A DNA stretch of 64,000 nucleotides. Origin: Trema orientale (lineage: Eukaryota; Streptophyta; Magnoliopsida; Rosales; Cannabaceae). Shown here piece by piece: positions 59,987 to 64,000 of this stretch; positions within the stretch are counted from its first letter, which is position 1, and every line of letters begins with the position of its first letter. The stretch covers positions 335,467 through 399,466 of the forward strand of contig JXTC01000243.1 in the NCBI GenBank assembly GCA_002914845.1, in the 5' to 3' direction. The translations under genes were made by a program, and so were the position numbers. A model generated the notes under the pieces. It saw nothing but the letters and a program-made list of their open reading frames with translations, was not told the origin of the DNA and ran no database searches.

Positions 59987-60467
59987 ATCTTCCCCTTTTT
60001 GATGATAACAAATATTTGATTTAAAAAAAAGTAAGGAACGTAAAATGAGTAGAGATAAGCGTCCTTACCAAACTTTGAAAGCTCCCTCTCAAAATATGCT
60101 TAATACAAAGAGAGTGAAACTTCCTCTTAAACTTATAGAATATGCATTTTTTGAATATGTTTCTCATGGATACCAATTATGAATAATTTAGCTTTACCAA
60201 TTGTGTGAAGAAAGCATAGAAACCAAGTTGATACCAATTGAAACGATTTAAATCACATCACACACATTCTTCTCCCTCTTTTGATATCATCAAAAAGAAA
60301 GCCACAAGAAGAAAGAGTAAAGCAAATATAATATCCAATGTAAAGCAAACAAAGAGTTCATACATTTGAAATTCAAGTATAGAAAATAAATAAACATAAA
60401 GTTCATACATGAAATAACCAAAATAAAAGTCGAAAGTGTAAAAGCATGAAGCACAAAACAAAAAGAT
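59987..60467 (-). other. 3' region of the family 2 element, two PPT-like tracts
   Basis: PPT next to the LTR (59987-60004) and a second purine tract on minus (AAAAGAGGGAGAAGAATG, 60264-60281). Repeated priming tracts are known in SIRE-type elements. No gene seen. Confidence 0.6.
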
Positions 60468-61682
60468 CTAAGGAGGAGGAAAACCCCTAAAGAAAGACTG
60501 TATCATCCGCATCATCTCGTCTTGCTGATCTTGAATAATCTAGAACTGTCGTTCTTGATGTTGTCGGACTGAGTTGACATTAGCTGACAGAATCTGGAAA
60601 TGCTCAAGCTCGGTGTCATATAGATGCTGGATGTCCAACTGGATAGTGTTGAGATGTTTTGACAGGCTATTGAAGGCTTTAGTGTAGTCAAATTGTTGTG
60701 TGGGAGCCTTCTCAGCATGAGTGCCCTCAGGAGCGCCTTCAACAGTGCCAGTAGCAGCTTCAGCACTACTTCCACCAGCTTTCTATTGAGCACCCGTCCC
60801 TTGCTCATGTACTTGCTTGGTTTTGGCCACCCATTCATTGTTGATAAAACTGAAGCCCATAAGACTGAAAGTCTTATTGTTGATCTCAAAATCTATGGTC
60901 TACGGTTTACGTTCGGCCTCATCGATAGTTGGGATATTGAAATGTCGGAAGATGCGAGTGAGTAGGAAACCACAGGGAAGAGAGGATCTCCTATTCTCTA
61001 CAGCATTGATCATCTCATGAAGGATAAAGAAAGGTAAGTCCAGCTTTCTCCCAATAAAAACAGAATCAATAAAACTAAGATCACAGAATGTGGGTGCATC
61101 CCTATGACCAGCTCTAGGAATCATGTTTTGAGACACAAACTGAAAGAGAATCCTAGCCTCTAGAGTAAGGTCAGTGACACGAGGCTTAGGTTAGAAACTG
61201 TCAAGGAAACAGACTCTGAGTAAAGCTTGTTGAGGGTTGAAGTCCTCAAACAAAGGTCAAGTATTGGTAAGAGGAAATTTATAACCACCCAAAGGTAAAT
61301 GCAGAATATCAGCTAGGAGTTGTTATGTAACATCAAAATATATTCGCTTAAGGGAACTATAGATTGCATGTTGACCCCTAGAGATATTGGCACTGGCATA
61401 AAAACTTCTTACCAACCTAGGATATCCAATCTCCCTAATGGAGCAGAATTTATTCCATCCCATGTTTTCAATGTAATCAAGGAATTTTACATAGGCTAGG
61501 TCCTTGAAATTGAAGGTTCTACCCAAAATAATGCTCTTCTTAGAAAACAATTCTTTGTATCTAGACATAATAGCAGGAGATTCCAAGAGAGAAATGTCTA
61601 ACCTTGCCTTAGTGCGTTGTTCAGACTCCTCAGGATAAATTTCCTTGCCCTTACGCCTTGGATTTTCTCTTCTAAGAGCCAT
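60468..61682 (-). pseudogene. Extra ORF after pol (ORF4) of the family 2 element
   Basis: Start chosen at 61682 (MALRRENPRRKGKEI), end at 60468. In-frame stops near 61323, 61260, 61190, 60900, 60787 and 60543 interrupt about 400 codons. The centre (FNFKDLAYVKFLDYIENMGW, then PRLVRSFYAS, later LPFFILHEMINAVENRRSSL and LPCGFLLTRIFRHFNI) matches the putative plant transposon protein domain also seen in the family 1 ORF4. The C-terminus is a coiled-coil-like stretch (FNSLSKHLNTIQLDIQHLYD). It lies between RNase H and the 3' LTR, as in SIRE-type elements. Function unknown; this copy is disabled. Confidence 0.75.
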
Positions 61683-62298
61683 AGGAGCAAAAGATGACAA
61701 TAGAAAAACACAAAACACAAGAAATTTCGGATTCTAGGGTTTGAGAGAATGAGAGATCAGATTTTGATGCAAAAAGAACGTCAAATCTAAAGATTAAGAG
61801 TAGAAAAGCGATGAAATCAACTCTGGATGGGAGAAAATTGGAAGATTTGGAGAGAAAAAAGATTAGGAATGAGAAGGATAGTATTAGGGTGAGAAAGAGA
61901 GAGTTTCGGTTGAGAGAAAGTGAGAAATGTGAGAAAAAAAGTGTTAAAAAATCATAAATAGTCGCGGACCTGCGCGTTTTCGGTAGACCAAAAATGGCTT
62001 TTCGGTCTGGCGAAAACGGCAGAGAGAAAACCTTTTTGGTAGACCAAAAATATTTTAGGTCTGCCGATTCCCCTGTTTTTCCTGTTTTTCAATGAAAATC
62101 GATTTAAAACAGTGGAAACACTTAAACCATCAACAAAAACATTTGGAAATCAACAATTTAATGAACATATATAGCAAATCAAATAACTATTAAACACGTA
62201 AAGAATCAATGAAGCTCATTATGATCAATCATGCTAAGTTCTCTACGAATCGTGCAAAAACGATCCTCGTTGAGAGGTTTGGTCAAAATATCAACAAG
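61683..62298. other. Spacer between RNase H and ORF4, family 2
   Basis: Non-coding. Contains four motifs of the TTTTCGGTAGACCAAAAATG type at 61975-62075, the same as in the LTRs of this family. No gene seen. Confidence 0.6.
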
Positions 62299-62494
62299 TT
62301 ATTTTTCTGTGCACACAAATTCAAGTACTATGTCACCTTTTTGCATATGATCACGAAGAAAATGATGTCTAGTATCAATATTCTTAGCACGTGAATGGAA
62401 AATTGGATTTTTGGACAAATTAATAGCACTAGTATTATCACATTTAATAGGCACATGATCATAATACATTCCAAAATCCATTAGAATATGTTTT
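62299..62494 (-). pseudogene. Copia RNase H C-terminus, family 2
   Basis: The minus-strand frame shows HVPIKCDNTSAINLSKNP, then ARNIDTRHHFLRDH-type text (RAKNIDTRHHFLRD) and VLEFVCTEK. This is the last third of copia RNase H with the third catalytic Asp (CDN). The upstream part of pol is cut by the LTR that starts at 62495. The downstream frame ends shortly after 62299. Confidence 0.85.
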
Positions 62495-63544
62495 TGTAAC
62501 ATCCCCTGATTTTACACACGTACGTAAGGATATTTGTATAATTATTTAGTGATATGGGGAGATGCCACTCGACTTAGAACTGATAAAATAGTGAAAATTT
62601 AAAACTTTTTAAACTTTCTATAAGAAAAAGGGAAAGTTCACTCGCAATTATACATAGTCTAATTTATACGTATGTTCATACTCATAAAGTGGACCTTTCA
62701 TAAAAACATACATAATGTACATATACTCAAAACATATCCAAAATTCTCAGTCAGGAAACCACAGTGTTAAAATGCTCGTATACACCAGCGGTGGTCAGAA
62801 AGTAGGCACTCCTCCTCTAATCTCAAACATCAACAGTACCCTCTGCAATGTAAGAATATAAGTGAGTATAAAACGCAGTAAGTAACGTATGCAGATGCAA
62901 AGTGCACATGACAGAGAATAAATAATCATATGATTAGGATCCTGTGTATATTGTATTACCTGACAAGACCGTGAATCACATACTGAGCCACTCAGAGAGC
63001 ATATAACATATCATGAGCTATATGGAGGTCTCGAGCCCCAGAGAATCCCCTCTCCGTAGAGCAGAGGTCCACCTCATACCGCCGTCAGAGTGTTCCCGAA
63101 GGAACCATAATGTCCTTGAAAGGACCAGAGTGTTCCCGAAGGAACCATATCATATATTTAGGCGCTGGCCTGGCACGCTCAATTCACCAATACTCGTCAG
63201 ACAATATAAATATACCTTATGTTCATATCTTATGCAAAGCTGAATGACAGATACATATGTGCACATATCCACGGATTTCATATCCTTGACATTCCATAAA
63301 ATCACAGAAATAAGAATTTCTTACATTGCAGGTGTGACGTTACTTACCTCGGTTTCTGGACTTTCACCAGATTTTATGTGAAATGCTCCCGCTCAAGGTA
63401 CGTTTGACGTGTCTCTATTATTATTATTATTGTTATTACAATGTGAATATACTTGTGATACTAAAAATTATAACTTGAAATTAATAAATTCTCAATATGT
63501 TTCTAAACCAAAGGATACAAAACACCTTACATAAGGAAAATTTA
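62495..63544 (-). mobile_element. Gypsy-type LTR, partial, inserted in copia RNase H
   Basis: Starts TGTAACATCCCCTGATTTTA and is the reverse complement of 34283-34947 over its first 600 bp. It then extends to 63544, giving about 400 bp that the gap hides at 33.5-34.3 kb. At 63545 another LTR begins, so its far end is not seen. It interrupts the copia RNase H frame at 62494. Confidence 0.8.
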
Positions 63545-64000
63545 TGTAATATCAAGTCTACCCTATAATATGATTTTTGTTTTTCATATGTTTTAAATCT
63601 ATGCTTATGATAAGTGAAATGGTTATGCACTAACAAAATTTTTATGAATACGGTTGCAGTGGAATACGCACATGAAAGCCAAGTTGACTACATGCCGAAT
63701 GAGAAATAAATTTTCATGCATTTACATTTATATATGATTGTTATAATAATGTGATTAATTCGTGTCTATTATTGTGTTAAGTGAATTATTCTAATAATTA
63801 TTATTATTTAAATCTTAGTCAAGTTCACATTTAGAGTCCAATTAATTTGATAATAAACTTATATGTATATACCTAAGTTTTAATTAAGCACACATTATAT
63901 ATACGAATAAGTATGTCTATTATTATTATTATTATTATTATTAAATAAGTGTGAAGCACGTGAGGTTTTGATTTCTACTAATTTATTTGTATGTATTAAT
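63545..64000 (+). mobile_element. LTR of the Tekay-like gypsy family, runs off the window
   Basis: Begins TGTAATATCAAGTCTACCC and matches the reverse complement of 14461-14913, the 3' LTR of the gypsy element at 12-17 kb. Orientation is plus. It includes an (ATT)n run near 63919-63944. The end lies outside the window. Confidence 0.85.

Overview
The window is transposon-rich nuclear DNA of a flowering plant. It is AT-rich and almost wholly built of nested LTR retrotransposons, TIR elements and SINEs. The only host-gene remains I can recognise are a broken sieve-element-occlusion (SEO-type) gene at 36.4-38.7 kb and one doubtful captured exon at 52.1 kb. SEO genes point to a eudicot; I cannot name the species. 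I find no intact protein-coding gene, rRNA, functional tRNA or CRISPR array.

Layout. (1) 1-2565 is non-coding. (2) 2656-4031 is a solo LTR that cut a small MITE, with AATGT target duplications. The same LTR followed by the same 3.5 kb of flank (4032-7575) recurs at 21566-26443. Between them lies the body of a minus-strand Ty1/copia element of the SIRE/Maximus type (7576-21565: gag, protease, integrase, RT, RNase H, then a large extra ORF). Its RT is interrupted by a tandem TRIM (AACAC duplications at 11632 and 17432), which itself contains a truncated Tekay-like Ty3/gypsy chromovirus (12032-17028). (3) 26505-28055 is a set of three nested TIR elements, each with a 9-bp target duplication. (4) 28-33 kb holds foldback elements, a LINE-like RNase H remnant and a CACTA-like element inserted in it. 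(5) A 741-bp assembly gap (33542-34282) is followed by the end of a gypsy LTR. (6) The SEO pseudogene lies on the minus strand, its 5' side cut by a Tnt1-like copia element (38720-44028). (7) 45.2-58.6 kb is an internally deleted SIRE-like element carrying, in its gag, an LTR-type insertion that itself carries a 6.1-kb CACTA element; its right LTR carries a 3-kb solo LTR. (8) 58594-62494 is the 3' half of another SIRE-like element of the same LTR family, with its own extra ORF, cut by gypsy LTRs that run to the window end.

How it works together: all the coding remains are replication machinery of retroelements (capsid, protease, integrase, RT/RNase H), and every one carries stops, frameshifts or lost catalytic residues. 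Mobility would depend on other copies. The most interesting pattern is at the DNA level. Each of the two SIRE-like families carries its own short, palindrome-like motif dispersed through LTRs and non-conserved spacers (TGTTGCAACA in one, variants of TCGGTAGACCGAAA in the other) and absent from the conserved enzyme domains. Other points worth checking are the LTR-flank duplication, a W-box-like array in a copia leader, and a CACTA-like element bounded by a 9-bp rather than a 3-bp direct repeat.
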